A stretch of 64,000 bases of DNA, taken from assembly GCF_014648915.1 (NCBI RefSeq), contig NZ_BMSA01000007.1:62001-126000 (forward strand), read 5' to 3'. The position numbers were made by a program, and so were the translations under genes. The notes below the pieces were generated by a model that saw nothing but the letters and a program-made list of their open reading frames with translations, had not been told where the DNA came from and did not search any database. The DNA is from Streptomyces phaeofaciens (lineage in GTDB: Bacteria > Actinomycetota > Actinomycetes > Streptomycetales > Streptomycetaceae). This document shows, piece after piece, positions 34,726 to 43,134 of the stretch (positions are counted from its first letter, which is position 1; every line of letters starts with the position of its first letter).

Positions 34726-36249
34726 ATGGCGGAAGACGACCGCGGCACCGGGCCGCTCTGTCTGGTGACCGGTGCCACGGGCTACATCGGCGGCCGGCTC
34801 GTCCCCGAACTGCTGGCGGCGGGGGTGCGCGTGCGCTGTCTCGTCCGCTCCCCGGAACGGTTGCGGGACCACCCCTGGGCCGATGACGTCGAGGTGGTCC
34901 AGGGCGACGTCACGGACGCCGGATCGGTCGCCCGGGCGATGCGGGGCACCGATGTCGCCTACTACCTGGTGCACGCGCTGGGCACCGGCGGGGACTTCGA
35001 GGAGACCGACCGGCGGGCCGCGCGGATCTTCGGGGAGCGGGCCCGGGAGGCGGGCCTGGGCCGCCTCGTCTATCTGGGCGGACTCACCCCGCGGGGTGTC
35101 CCGGAGCGGGAGCTGTCGGCGCATCTGCGCTCGCGCGCCGAGGTCGGCCGGATCCTGCTGGCGTCCGGTGTGCCGACGGCCGTGCTGCGGGCGGCGGTGG
35201 TGATCGGCTCGGGTTCGGCCTCCTTCGAGATGCTGCGCTACCTCACCGAACGGCTGCCGGTGATGGTCACCCCGAGCTGGGTGCACACCCGGATCCAGCC
35301 GGTCGCGGTCCGGGACGTGCTGCGCGCGCTGGTCGGCGGCGCCCGGCTGCCCGGGGACGTCAACCGGACCTTCGACATCGGCGGCCCGGACGTCCTGACG
35401 TACCGCGAGATGATGATCCGTTACGCCGCCGTCGCGGAGCTGCCGAAGCGGATCATCCTGCCCGTGCCGATGCTCTCGCCGGGCCTGTCCAGCCACTGGG
35501 TCGGCCTGGTCACACCGGTGCCCGCGTCGATCGCCCGGCCGCTCACCGAGTCGCTGCGGCACGAGGTGGTCTGCCACGAGCACGACATCGCGCGGTACGT
35601 GCCGGATCCGCCCGGCCATCCGGTCGGCTTCGACGAGGCGGTACGGCTCGCCCTGCGGCGGGTGCGCGAGGCGAAGGTCGCCACCCGCTGGTCGTCCGCC
35701 TCCCTGCCCGGCGCTCCCAGCGACCCGCTGCCGACCGATCCCGACTGGGCCGGCGGCAGCCTCTACACCGACCGCCGCGAGCTGTGCGTCGCCGCCCCGC
35801 GCGCCTCGCTGTGGCGGGTCATCGAGGGTATCGGCGGGGACAACGGCTGGTACTCCTTCCCGCTCGCCTGGGCCGTACGCGGGTGGCTGGACCGGCTGGC
35901 GGGCGGGGTGGGCCTGCGCCGGGGGCGCCGGGACGCCGCCCGGCTGCGGGTGGGCGACTCGCTGGACTTCTGGCGGGTCGAGGAGATCGAGCCGGGGCGG
36001 CTGCTGCGGCTGCGGGCGGAGATGCGGCTGCCGGGCCTGGCCTGGCTGGAGATGTACGCGGAGACCGACGACACCGGGCGCACCCGGTTCCGCCAGCGCG
36101 CCCTGTTCCATCCGCACGGGCTGCTCGGGCACGCCTACTGGTGGAGCGTGTCGCCCTTCCACGCGGTCGTGTTCGGCGGGATGGCCCGCAACATCGCCCG
36201 GGCGGCGGTGGCGGACGCGACGGCGCGGGAGCCGGCGCCCGCGGGGTGA
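34726..36249 (+). CDS. NAD(P)-binding SDR protein with C-terminal DUF2867 domain
   Basis: A 507-residue protein. Residues 1-310 form an atypical SDR/NmrA-like Rossmann domain (VTGATGYIGGRLVPELL); the last 190 residues form a DUF2867 domain (YTDRRELCVAAPRASLWRVI, GDSLDFWRVEEIEPGRLLRL). Such proteins are common next to photolyase and LitR-type genes in bacterial light-response loci, as I recall, and the photolyase gene follows here. Enzymatic activity is unknown. Confidence 0.85.
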   Translation: MAEDDRGTGPLCLVTGATGYIGGRLVPELLAAGVRVRCLVRSPERLRDHPWADDVEVVQGDVTDAGSVARAMRGTDVAYYLVHALGTGGDFEETDRRAARIFGERAREAGLGRLVYLGGLTPRGVPERELSAHLRSRAEVGRILLASGVPTAVLRAAVVIGSGSASFEMLRYLTERLPVMVTPSWVHTRIQPVAVRDVLRALVGGARLPGDVNRTFDIGGPDVLTYREMMIRYAAVAELPKRIILPVPMLSPGLSSHWVGLVTPVPASIARPLTESLRHEVVCHEHDIARYVPDPPGHPVGFDEAVRLALRRVREAKVATRWSSASLPGAPSDPLPTDPDWAGGSLYTDRRELCVAAPRASLWRVIEGIGGDNGWYSFPLAWAVRGWLDRLAGGVGLRRGRRDAARLRVGDSLDFWRVEEIEPGRLLRLRAEMRLPGLAWLEMYAETDDTGRTRFRQRALFHPHGLLGHAYWWSVSPFHAVVFGGMARNIARAAVADATAREPAPAG

Positions 36250-36340
36250 CCACCGGCACCGGCCGGCGCCCGGCGCATCCGCGGGGCGCCGCTCCCCGGA
36301 AGAAGCGCATGGCCCGTCCCTCCTCTCCCGGAGCCCGTCG

Positions 36341-37732
36341 ATGAACGTCTCGGTCGTCCTGTTCACCTCCGACCTGCGGCTGCACGACCATCCGCCGCTG
36401 CGCGCCGCCCTGGAGGGTGCGCGGGAGGTGGTTCCGCTGTTCGTGCGCGACCGGGCGGTGACCGGTGCCGGGTTCGCGGCCCCGAACCGGCTGGCGTTCC
36501 TCGCCGACTGCCTGCACGACCTCGACGAAGGGCTGCGCGAGCGGGGCGGGCGGCTGGTGGTGCGCTCCGGGGACGTGGTGGCGGAGGTGTGCCGGGTGGC
36601 GGCCGAGGCGGACGCCGACGAGGTCCATCTGGCGGCCGACGTGAGCGCGTACGCCCAGCTGCGCGAGGTGCGGCTGCGGCGGGCGCTGGAGGCGGAGGGG
36701 GTGCGGCTGCACGTCCACGACACGGTGACTTCCGCCGTGGACCCGGGCGCGGTGGCCCCGGCCTCCTCGGACCACTTCGCGGTGTTCACGCCGTACTTCG
36801 GGCACTGGTCGCGGTGGCGGCAGCGCGACACGCTGGGCGCGCCCCGGAAGGTACGGGTGCCGGACGGGATCGGCTCGGAGCCGGTGCCCTCGCGCCGGGG
36901 GCTGTCCGGTCTGTCGCCGGGGCTGGCGGCCGGGGGCGAGACGGAGGGCCGCAAGCGGCTCGCCGCCTGGCTGCGTTCGGGCATCGCCGGCTACGAGGAC
37001 GGGCACGACGACCTGTTCGGCGACGCGACCTCCCGGCTGTCGCCGCATCTGCACTTCGGCACCCTCTCCCCCGTCGAGCTGGTGCACCGGGCGCGCGCGG
37101 CGGGTGGTCCGGGCGCCGAGGCGTTCGTCCGGCAGGTCGCCTGGCGCGACTTCCACCGCCAGGTGCTGGCCGCCCGGCCGGACGCGGCGGCCGCCGACTA
37201 CCGCACCAAGCGCGACCGTTGGCGTACGGAGCGGACGGCGTCCGAGGACATCGAGGCGTGGCGGGAGGGCCGCACCGGCTACCCGGTCGTGGACGCGGCG
37301 ATGCGCCAGCTGCGCCACGAGGGCTGGATGCACAACCGGGGCCGGCTGCTGACCGCGAGTTTCCTCACGAAGACGCTGTACGTCGACTGGCGGGTCGGCG
37401 CCCGGCACTTCCTGGACCTGCTGGTCGACGGGGACATGGCGAACAACCAGCTCAACTGGCAGTGGATGGCCGGCACGGGCACCGACTCCCGCCCCAACCG
37501 GGTCCTCAACCCCGTCACCCAGGCGAAGCGGTACGACCCGGACGGGGCGTACGTACGGCGCTGGGTGCCCGAACTGGCGGAGGTGGCGGGGCCGGCCGTG
37601 CACGAGCCGTGGAAGCTGCCGGGGCTGGACCGGGCGGCGCTCGACTATCCGGACCCGCTCGTCGACCTCTCCGAAGGCCTCGCCCGCTTCCGGCGGGCGC
37701 GCGAACGGGACGAGAACAGGGCCGCTCCCTAA
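36341..37732 (+). CDS. phr: Deoxyribodipyrimidine photolyase
   Basis: A 463-residue class I CPD photolyase that repairs UV-made pyrimidine dimers using FADH2 and light. The N-terminal antenna domain (LFTSDLRLHDHPPLRAAL) and the FAD-binding domain (VAWRDFHRQVL, GYPVVDAAMRQLRHEGWMHNR, ANNQLNWQWMAGTGTD) are complete, including Trp residues of the electron-transfer chain. ATG 36341 starts 91 bases after the SDR gene, suggesting co-transcription. Its last four bases overlap the convergent GDSL gene. Confidence 0.93.
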   Translation: MNVSVVLFTSDLRLHDHPPLRAALEGAREVVPLFVRDRAVTGAGFAAPNRLAFLADCLHDLDEGLRERGGRLVVRSGDVVAEVCRVAAEADADEVHLAADVSAYAQLREVRLRRALEAEGVRLHVHDTVTSAVDPGAVAPASSDHFAVFTPYFGHWSRWRQRDTLGAPRKVRVPDGIGSEPVPSRRGLSGLSPGLAAGGETEGRKRLAAWLRSGIAGYEDGHDDLFGDATSRLSPHLHFGTLSPVELVHRARAAGGPGAEAFVRQVAWRDFHRQVLAARPDAAAADYRTKRDRWRTERTASEDIEAWREGRTGYPVVDAAMRQLRHEGWMHNRGRLLTASFLTKTLYVDWRVGARHFLDLLVDGDMANNQLNWQWMAGTGTDSRPNRVLNPVTQAKRYDPDGAYVRRWVPELAEVAGPAVHEPWKLPGLDRAALDYPDPLVDLSEGLARFRRARERDENRAAP

Positions 37733-38586
37733 GGAGCCCAGGGCAGGAGGTCCGGGCGTCTGGCGGTGCGGCCGTCGCCGGAGGAGCGGCCGCGCAGGCG
37801 GCGGCCGAGCCAGGGGCCCAGGAAGCCGCCGGCCCAGCGGAGTTCGGCGCGGGCGGCCCGCCAGCCGGCCGGCGCCGGGTACGGGGTCGGGAACGGGCGG
37901 TTCCAGGTGTCGTCGCTGCCGGGCAGCCCGAGGGTGTACGCCATGGCGGCGGCGATCCGTTCATGGCCCAGCGGGGAGGCGTGCAGCCGGTCCGTGCTCC
38001 ACAGCCGGGGGTCGGTGACCACGGGGTGGTGCGCGGTCTCGGCGACGACGACGCCGTACTCCTGCGCCGCCTGCCGGACACGGGTGTTGAGGGCGTCGAC
38101 CCGTGGCGCGAGCGGGCGGGCCAGCGGGGTGATGCGGGCGAGGTCGGGGAAGGTGAGCGTGGCGACCCGGGCGCCCTGCCCGGTGAGCGCGGCGAACATC
38201 GCCCGGAGGTGGCCTGCGACCTCGTCGGCGTCGAAGCGGGGGCGCAGCAGGTCGTTCATCCCGGCGACCACGGTGACGAGGTCGGGGCGCAGGGCGAGCG
38301 CCGGGGCGAGCTGCTGGGCGTGGATCTCGCCCGCGGTCCGCCCGCGTACGGCCAGGTTGGCGTACCGCAGGCCGGGGTGGTGCAGGGCGAGCAGTTCGGC
38401 GAGACGGTCCGCCCAGCCGCGCAGGCCGACGGTGTCGTCGCCGTCCCCGAGCCCCTCGGTCTGGCTGTCGCCGAGGGCGACGTAGCGCGCGTACGGCGGG
38501 GCCGTGGTGTCGCCGCTGTCCTCGCCTCGCGTGCTCTCCTCGCCCCCCGCGCTCTGCGAGGTTCGCGTCGTCTCCGTACCGGCCAT
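37729..38586 (-). CDS. SGNH/GDSL-family hydrolase
   Basis: A 285-residue hydrolase with block I GDSQTEG (nucleophile Ser), block III GMND and the C-terminal block V DRLHASPLGH (Asp and His). No signal peptide follows ATG 38586, so it should be cytoplasmic. The first 28 residues are Thr/Ser/Glu-rich and disordered. Substrate unknown; members are lipases, esterases or acyltransferases. Confidence 0.87.
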   Translation of the reverse strand: MAGTETTRTSQSAGGEESTRGEDSGDTTAPPYARYVALGDSQTEGLGDGDDTVGLRGWADRLAELLALHHPGLRYANLAVRGRTAGEIHAQQLAPALALRPDLVTVVAGMNDLLRPRFDADEVAGHLRAMFAALTGQGARVATLTFPDLARITPLARPLAPRVDALNTRVRQAAQEYGVVVAETAHHPVVTDPRLWSTDRLHASPLGHERIAAAMAYTLGLPGSDDTWNRPFPTPYPAPAGWRAARAELRWAGGFLGPWLGRRLRGRSSGDGRTARRPDLLPWAP

Positions 38587-38677
38587 GGGCGGGCCCCCGT
38601 TCGCTGAGTGTCTCTCCGCGCCCACCCTACTCACTTTTTTGACTAGTCAGATAGGTGTCCTCGGCGGAACGGGACCC

Positions 38678-39586
38678 TCACCAGGTGCGGGCGACGCTCA
38701 GCAGCCGCTCCCGGACCCGCCGCACATCGGGGTTCTCCAGGGAGCCGGGGCGCTGGACCAGGAAGCCGGTGTTGATCGGCGGGTCCTCCGGCTCGTGGAG
38801 CGGGACGAGCGCGCCGGAGGCCAGTTCGTCGAGGCAGAGATAGCGGGGCAGCACGGTGAGGCCGGCGCCCGCGACGACCGCGGCGAGCACCCCTCGCAGA
38901 TCGGGCACGGTCACCGCGGCCGGGCAGGACAGCCGGCGGCCGAACACGTGCCGCCAGTAGCGGCGGGCGATCGGCAGATCCTCGGCGTACGTCACCAGCG
39001 GCACGGGGTGGAGCACCGAGGGCCCCTCGGCGGCCAGCCGCTCCCGGAGCCGCCCGGCCCACACCGGGGCGGCGACCAGCACGAACTCCTCGTCCATCAG
39101 CGGTGCGGCGGTCAGGGTGCGGCCGCGCGGGCGGGTGGTGGCGATGACCAGGTCGTGCCGTCCGGCCCGCAGTTCCTCCAGCAGGTGGTCGGTGAGGCCG
39201 GTCGCGACGCGGAGCCGGACGCCCTCGGCCACCAACGGCGCGAGGGCGGGCAGCACACGACTGCACAGCAGCTCGGCCGGCCCGGCCAGGTGCACGGGGT
39301 CGGCCCGGCCGGCGGTCGCGGGGTGCGGGCCCGCCACGGAGGCGAGTTCGTCGAGGGGCGGGGCGATCCGGGCGGCGAGTTCGTCGGCGACGGGCGTCGG
39401 GACGACGCCGCGCGGGCGCCGCTCGAACAGTTCCCGGCCGGCCTGCCGCTCCAAGGTGCGCATCTGTGTCGTCACGGTCGGCTGCGACAGTCCGAGCAGT
39501 TGCGCGGCACCGGTGAACGAGCCCGAGCGGTAGACGGCCAGGAAGGTGCGCAGGAGATTGAGGTCCAGGTGGTCGGTGTGTTCCAC
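38678..39586 (-). CDS. LysR-family transcriptional regulator
   Basis: A 302-residue LysR regulator (LDLNLLRTFLAVYRSGSFT, LGLSQPTVTTQMRTLERQ). I choose GTG 39586 because it gives the usual short lead into the HTH and leaves the palindrome at 39610-39627 outside the coding region; ATG 39613 with AGGG six bases before it is a serious alternative. It is divergent from the DJ-1/PfpI gene, which it probably regulates. Confidence 0.86.
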   Translation of the reverse strand: MEHTDHLDLNLLRTFLAVYRSGSFTGAAQLLGLSQPTVTTQMRTLERQAGRELFERRPRGVVPTPVADELAARIAPPLDELASVAGPHPATAGRADPVHLAGPAELLCSRVLPALAPLVAEGVRLRVATGLTDHLLEELRAGRHDLVIATTRPRGRTLTAAPLMDEEFVLVAAPVWAGRLRERLAAEGPSVLHPVPLVTYAEDLPIARRYWRHVFGRRLSCPAAVTVPDLRGVLAAVVAGAGLTVLPRYLCLDELASGALVPLHEPEDPPINTGFLVQRPGSLENPDVRRVRERLLSVARTW

Positions 39587-39609
39587 GGCTCCCAGTATTC
39601 CGGCACGAC

Positions 39610-39627
39610 CCATAGAAAACCCTATGG
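39610..39627. promoter_or_regulatory. Candidate LysR operator between LysR and DJ-1 genes
   Basis: CCATAG (39610-39615) and CTATGG (39622-39627) form an inverted repeat with a 6-base spacer, in the divergent intergenic region. A direct repeat ATTGGAATCC/ATTGGATCC follows at about 39634-39653. Confidence 0.5.
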
Positions 39628-39743
39628 CCGAGATTGGAATCCTCATTGGATCCCTATGTCTCGGCGGCCTAGGTTCGATGGTGTCCGCACCCGCCGACGC
39701 TCCGCTGCCGGAGCCTCGGACCCGATTCTTCCGGAGACTCCCC

Positions 39744-40439
39744 ATGGCCAAGATCCTTTTTGTGATGACCGGCGCCGACCACTGGACCCTCGCCGACGGC
39801 ACCCTGCATCCCACCGGCTTCTGGGCGGAGGAGGCCGTCGCCCCCTACACGGCGTTCCGGGCGGCCGGTCACGAGATCGTCGTGGCCACGCCCGGCGGTG
39901 TCGTCCCGCCGGTGGACAAGGGCAGCCTCGCGGCCGAGGTCAACGGCGGGCAGGAGAACGCCGACCGGATCTCCGCCGGGCTCGCCGCGATGACGGAGCT
40001 GGAGCGGCCGGTCCGGCTGGAGGACGTGGACCTCGGCGACTACGCGGCCGTCTTCTACCCCGGCGGGCACGGTCCGATGGAGGACCTGGCCGTCGACGCG
40101 GCCTCCGGCCGCCTCCTCGCCGGGGCCCTGGCCTCCGGCAGGCCGCTCGCCGTCGTCTGCCACGGCCCGGCCGCGCTGCTGGCCGCGGTGACCGAGGACG
40201 GCACCAACGCCTTCGCGGGCTACCGGGTGGCCGCCTTCACCAACGCCGAGGAGCTGGCGGCCGGCCTCGGCGAGAAGGCCGAGTGGCTTCTCCAGGACCG
40301 TCTGACCGAAGCCGGCGTCGAGGTCGAGGTCGGCGAGCCGTGGGCGCCGCACGTGGTGGTCGACCGCAACCTGATCACCGGCCAGAACCCGGCCTCCTCG
40401 GTCCCGCTGGCGGCGGAGCTGCTGAAGAAGCTGGGCTGA
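39744..40439 (+). CDS. DJ-1/PfpI-family protein
   Basis: A 231-residue class I glutamine-amidotransferase-like protein of the Hsp31/glyoxalase III branch: a conserved Glu near residue 29 (FWAEE), the nucleophile elbow VVCHGPAALL (Cys139, His140) and FYPGGHGPMEDL. Members degrade methylglyoxal or act as chaperone-like stress proteins. Divergent from a LysR gene. ATG 39744 has GGAG about nine bases upstream. Confidence 0.87.
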   Translation: MAKILFVMTGADHWTLADGTLHPTGFWAEEAVAPYTAFRAAGHEIVVATPGGVVPPVDKGSLAAEVNGGQENADRISAGLAAMTELERPVRLEDVDLGDYAAVFYPGGHGPMEDLAVDAASGRLLAGALASGRPLAVVCHGPAALLAAVTEDGTNAFAGYRVAAFTNAEELAAGLGEKAEWLLQDRLTEAGVEVEVGEPWAPHVVVDRNLITGQNPASSVPLAAELLKKLG

Positions 40440-40441
40440 CC

Positions 40442-40486
40442 CCGGACGGCGGGGGCGTCACACAGGGCGCGCCTCACGCCGTCCGG
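40442..40486. terminator. Hairpin between DJ-1 and MerR-B12 genes
   Basis: CCGGACGGCG (40442-40451) pairs perfectly with CGCCGTCCGG (40477-40486) across a 25-base loop, between convergent genes; the right arm reaches into the end of the MerR gene. Confidence 0.45.
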
Positions 40487-41523
40487 TACACCCCGGCCAG
40501 CGTCTCCAGCGCGTCGTGCAGCCCGGTGGGCCGTGACAGTCCCGCCGCCGAACGGCCCGCCCAGCCGGGCCCGCCGATCACCACGGCCGGCGTGCGCCGG
40601 GCCCCGCTGACGCCCCAGCGGGTTCCGGCGAGATGCCGGGCGAGGGCCGGGCTCGCGGTGGAGCGGGCCTGGGCCCACAGGACGACGGCGACCGGGCCCA
40701 GCCGCTGCACGGCCGCGGTCAGCGCCTCGGCGGGTACGGCCGCGCCGAACATCCGGGTGGGGACGCCCAGTCGGCCGAGTCCCGCGTTGAGCGCCTCCAG
40801 CGGCAGGGTGTGCTGCTCCCCCGGTACGCAGGCCAGCACCACGGGCCCCGGCGCACCCGCCGCGCTCCCCGGTACCGCCGGGCGGGTGGCGCGGCGCAGG
40901 GTCGTGGAGACATGCCAGGACAGCAGGTGCTCGACCTCGACGTAACGGTCCCCGGACGACGCCCACTTGCGCCCCACCGCGTGCAGGGTCGGCACCATCA
41001 CCTCCTGCCAGGCGACAGTGAGCCCGTGCCGTTCGACAGCCTCGTCCAGCTGCTCCGCCATGGCCGGCGCGTCCAGCCGTACGGCGGCCCGGGCCAGGCC
41101 CCGGCACTCCTGGCGGACATCGCCGCCCAGCGGCAGCGCACCGGCCGCCCGGGTCCGTTCGCGCACCGCGCCCGGCGCGTCCCCGACGGGCCGGCCGGCG
41201 CCCTCCTTCGCGGCGCGGGCCGCTTCGGCGGGCGGCACCCCGGACGACGTCAGCCGGCACATCGCCTCCAGGACGGCCACGTCGGACGGCCGCCAGCGCC
41301 GGTGCCGGCCGTCCGCGCGGACGGCCGGCCCGATGCCGTAACGCCGGTCCCAGGACCGCAGGGTGGTGGGCGCCACGCCGAGCCGGCGGGCCAGGGAGCC
41401 GGTGGTCAGCCCGGTGGCGCCGCCCTCACCGGGCCCACCGCCCTCATCGGCCTCACCGGTGTGGTCGTCGTCGGCGCTGTCGGTACTGCCGGTGGTCTTG
41501 TCGCGGCTCGGGGACTTGCTCAT
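40474..41523 (-). CDS. MerR-type regulator with cobalamin-binding domain (LitR/CarH-like)
   Basis: A 349-residue protein: acidic disordered N-terminus (about 40 residues), MerR HTH (TTGSLARRLGVAPTTLRSWDRRYGI), a helical bundle with KWASSGDRYVEVEHLLSWH, and a Rossmann-like B12 domain with CVPGEQHTLPLEAL. LitR and CarH bind adenosylcobalamin and release DNA in light. The lower-ligand His is kept (EQH), but the last Gly of ExHxxG is Pro and the W-to-EH spacing is one residue longer than in CarH as I recall. It is divergent from an ECF sigma factor, the arrangement of LitR-LitS in S. coelicolor. Confidence 0.85.
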   Translation of the reverse strand: MSKSPSRDKTTGSTDSADDDHTGEADEGGGPGEGGATGLTTGSLARRLGVAPTTLRSWDRRYGIGPAVRADGRHRRWRPSDVAVLEAMCRLTSSGVPPAEAARAAKEGAGRPVGDAPGAVRERTRAAGALPLGGDVRQECRGLARAAVRLDAPAMAEQLDEAVERHGLTVAWQEVMVPTLHAVGRKWASSGDRYVEVEHLLSWHVSTTLRRATRPAVPGSAAGAPGPVVLACVPGEQHTLPLEALNAGLGRLGVPTRMFGAAVPAEALTAAVQRLGPVAVVLWAQARSTASPALARHLAGTRWGVSGARRTPAVVIGGPGWAGRSAAGLSRPTGLHDALETLAGVYRTA

Positions 41524-41543
41524 GGGGCGACGATATCGGCGAT

Positions 41544-41564
41544 ACGACGCAGAAACGACGCATG
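41544..41564. promoter_or_regulatory. Direct-repeat operator candidate, copy 1
   Basis: ACGACGCA at 41544-41551 repeats at 41555-41562 with an 11-base period, 22 bases before the MerR-B12 gene start and in the divergent region shared with the sigma gene. CarH-type regulators contact 11-bp direct repeats. A close copy of the whole motif occurs at 42308-42327. Confidence 0.55.
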
Positions 41565-41642
41565 TTGAGGCAGTGGCCGTACGGCTCGCAGGATGGCCGC
41601 ACCGGCCCGAGGACAGCCCGCCCGACATGAGGAGCCGTCGTC

Positions 41643-42278
41643 ATGAGCCCGCAGCCGACCGCCACCGTGTCCGCCGCCCCGTCCGCCACCGTGTCCGCCG
41701 CCCCGTCCACCGAGGGGCCCGCGGCCGAGGTGCCGCCCTCCGACGAGGAACTCGCCCGGGGCCTGCTGGCGGGCGACGAGGCCTGCCTGGCCGCCGTGTA
41801 CCACCGCTGGTCGACCATGGTGCACACGCTGGCCTGGCGTTCGCTGGGGGACGCCAAGGAGGCCGAGGACGTCACCCAGCAGGTGTTCCTCGGCGTGTGG
41901 CGGGGACGCGCGGGCTACCGGCCCGAGCGCGGCTCGCTCGGCGGCTGGATCGTGGGCATCACCCGCCGCCGGATCGCCGACGCGCTCGCCGCCCGGGCCC
42001 GCCGCCGGTACCTCGTCGTCTCGGCCGGGGCCAGGCTCGCGCTCGCCGACCCCGACCGGGAGCGTCCCGAGGCCGCCCTCGAACGCGTTCTGATCCGCGG
42101 CGAACTCGCCCGGCTCCCCGAACCCCAGCAGTGGGTCCTGCGGCTGGCCTTCTACGAGGACCTCACCCAGACCCAGATCGCGGAGCGCACGGGCTGGCCC
42201 CTCGGCACGGTCAAGAGCCACGCCCGGCGCGGCCTGCAACGACTGCGCGGCCGCCTGGAACCGGTGGCGTACGGCTGA
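41643..42278 (+). CDS. ECF RNA polymerase sigma factor (SigK/LitS-like)
   Basis: A 211-residue ECF sigma factor with region 2 (LAAVYHRWSTMVHTLAWRSLGDAKEAEDVTQQVFL in outline) and region 4 HTH (YEDLTQTQIAERTGWPLGTVKSHARRGLQRLR). The first 35 residues hold a small repeat (VSAAPSATVSAAPS). It is divergent from the B12-binding MerR gene, so transcription is probably light- or B12-dependent. No anti-sigma gene is next to it. The following gene encodes an SPW-repeat membrane protein. Confidence 0.9.
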   Translation: MSPQPTATVSAAPSATVSAAPSTEGPAAEVPPSDEELARGLLAGDEACLAAVYHRWSTMVHTLAWRSLGDAKEAEDVTQQVFLGVWRGRAGYRPERGSLGGWIVGITRRRIADALAARARRRYLVVSAGARLALADPDRERPEAALERVLIRGELARLPEPQQWVLRLAFYEDLTQTQIAERTGWPLGTVKSHARRGLQRLRGRLEPVAYG

Positions 42279-42307
42279 GCGCCCCCCGCTCCGACCGAAC
42301 TCCCATT

Positions 42308-42327
42308 CGACGCACAAACGCTGCATC
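42308..42327. promoter_or_regulatory. Direct-repeat operator candidate, copy 2
   Basis: CGACGCACAAACGCTGCATC matches 16 of 20 bases of the motif at 41545-41564, and keeps the 11-base period. It lies 30 bases after the ECF sigma gene and about 285 bases before the SPW-repeat gene. Confidence 0.55.
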
Positions 42328-42454
42328 CCCGGCCCGAGCATATTCCGCACCGGGAGCGCGTCCACGTGCATCCGAAGGTCGTCCACCGCCGGAAGTACCC
42401 CTGGGCCGCCCCATCCCCTCGGTGCGGCCGCCGGGAGTCCGACAGGGCTCCCCT

Positions 42455-42488
42455 CGCCCTCGGAGGGTGTCGGTGCCCTCCGAGGGCG
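42455..42488 (+). terminator. Strong hairpin between sigma and SPW genes
   Basis: A perfect 13-bp stem: 42455-42467 (CGCCCTCGGAGGG) pairs with 42476-42488 (CCCTCCGAGGGCG) over an 8-base loop. The remaining 42279-42612 spacer also holds an inverted repeat GCGCAG-N7-CTGCGC at 42535-42553 in a more AT-rich patch, likely near the SPW gene promoter. I see no gene in this 334-base gap. Confidence 0.6.
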
Positions 42489-42612
42489 GGCCTCTGCGCA
42501 CCCCGTCCCACCTCTACACATAAAGGCCAAATAAGCGCAGAATGAACCTGCGCGGCGCTTACCGCACACCGCACCAGACGCGGTCAGGCCTGCAAGTCAA
42601 AGGAGACGAGTC

Positions 42613-43053
42613 ATGGCCAACGTCTCGCCCACCCGGGGTGACATGTCGACTCACCCCGATGTTTCCGAGATGCGGGCACGGTACGACCGCATGCTCGGTG
42701 GTCGTGATGTGGCGCTCGTGGACGGACCGGTGTTCCTGCTCGGTCTGTACTGCGCCGTATCCCCGTGGATCCTGCACTACACCACCAGCCAGCCCGACCT
42801 CGTGACCCACAACCTGATCGTGGGGATCGCGATCGGCCTGCTGGCCCTCGGGTTCACCGCGGCCCCGGCACGCATGTACGGCCTGAGCTGGGCCATGTGC
42901 GCGCTCGGCGTCTGGATGATCATCGCGCCCTGGATCGTCGGCGACAGCCCTGACGCCGGTGTCGTGGTGAACAACATCATCATCGGCGCGCTGGCACTGA
43001 TCCTCGGTGCGATGTGCGCCCTCACCGCGGTGAGGAGCGTCCCGAAGCCGTAG
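42613..43053 (+). CDS. SPW-repeat membrane protein
   Basis: A 146-residue membrane protein with about four membrane segments and two SPW-type repeats (AVSPWILHYTTSQ and IIAPWIVGDSPDA), each at the end of a helix and followed by a short loop and another helix. ATG 42613 is behind AAAGGAG. SPW proteins are of unknown function. Context next to an ECF sigma factor and the second copy of the direct-repeat motif suggests membership in the same regulon. Confidence 0.87.
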   Translation: MANVSPTRGDMSTHPDVSEMRARYDRMLGGRDVALVDGPVFLLGLYCAVSPWILHYTTSQPDLVTHNLIVGIAIGLLALGFTAAPARMYGLSWAMCALGVWMIIAPWIVGDSPDAGVVVNNIIIGALALILGAMCALTAVRSVPKP

Positions 43054-43090
43054 TTCCGACAGAGGCCGAAAGGCCGAGAGGCCGGGAAGA

Positions 43091-43124
43091 CGGGCCGGCC
43101 GGTCCCCGCGGACCGGCCGGCCCG
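43091..43124. terminator. Bidirectional terminator after SPW gene
   Basis: A perfect 15-bp stem (43091-43105 with 43110-43124) closes a CCGC tetraloop, between convergent gene ends at 43053 and 43135. It is the strongest hairpin seen in the window. Confidence 0.85.
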
Positions 43125-43134
43125 CGTCCGTACC

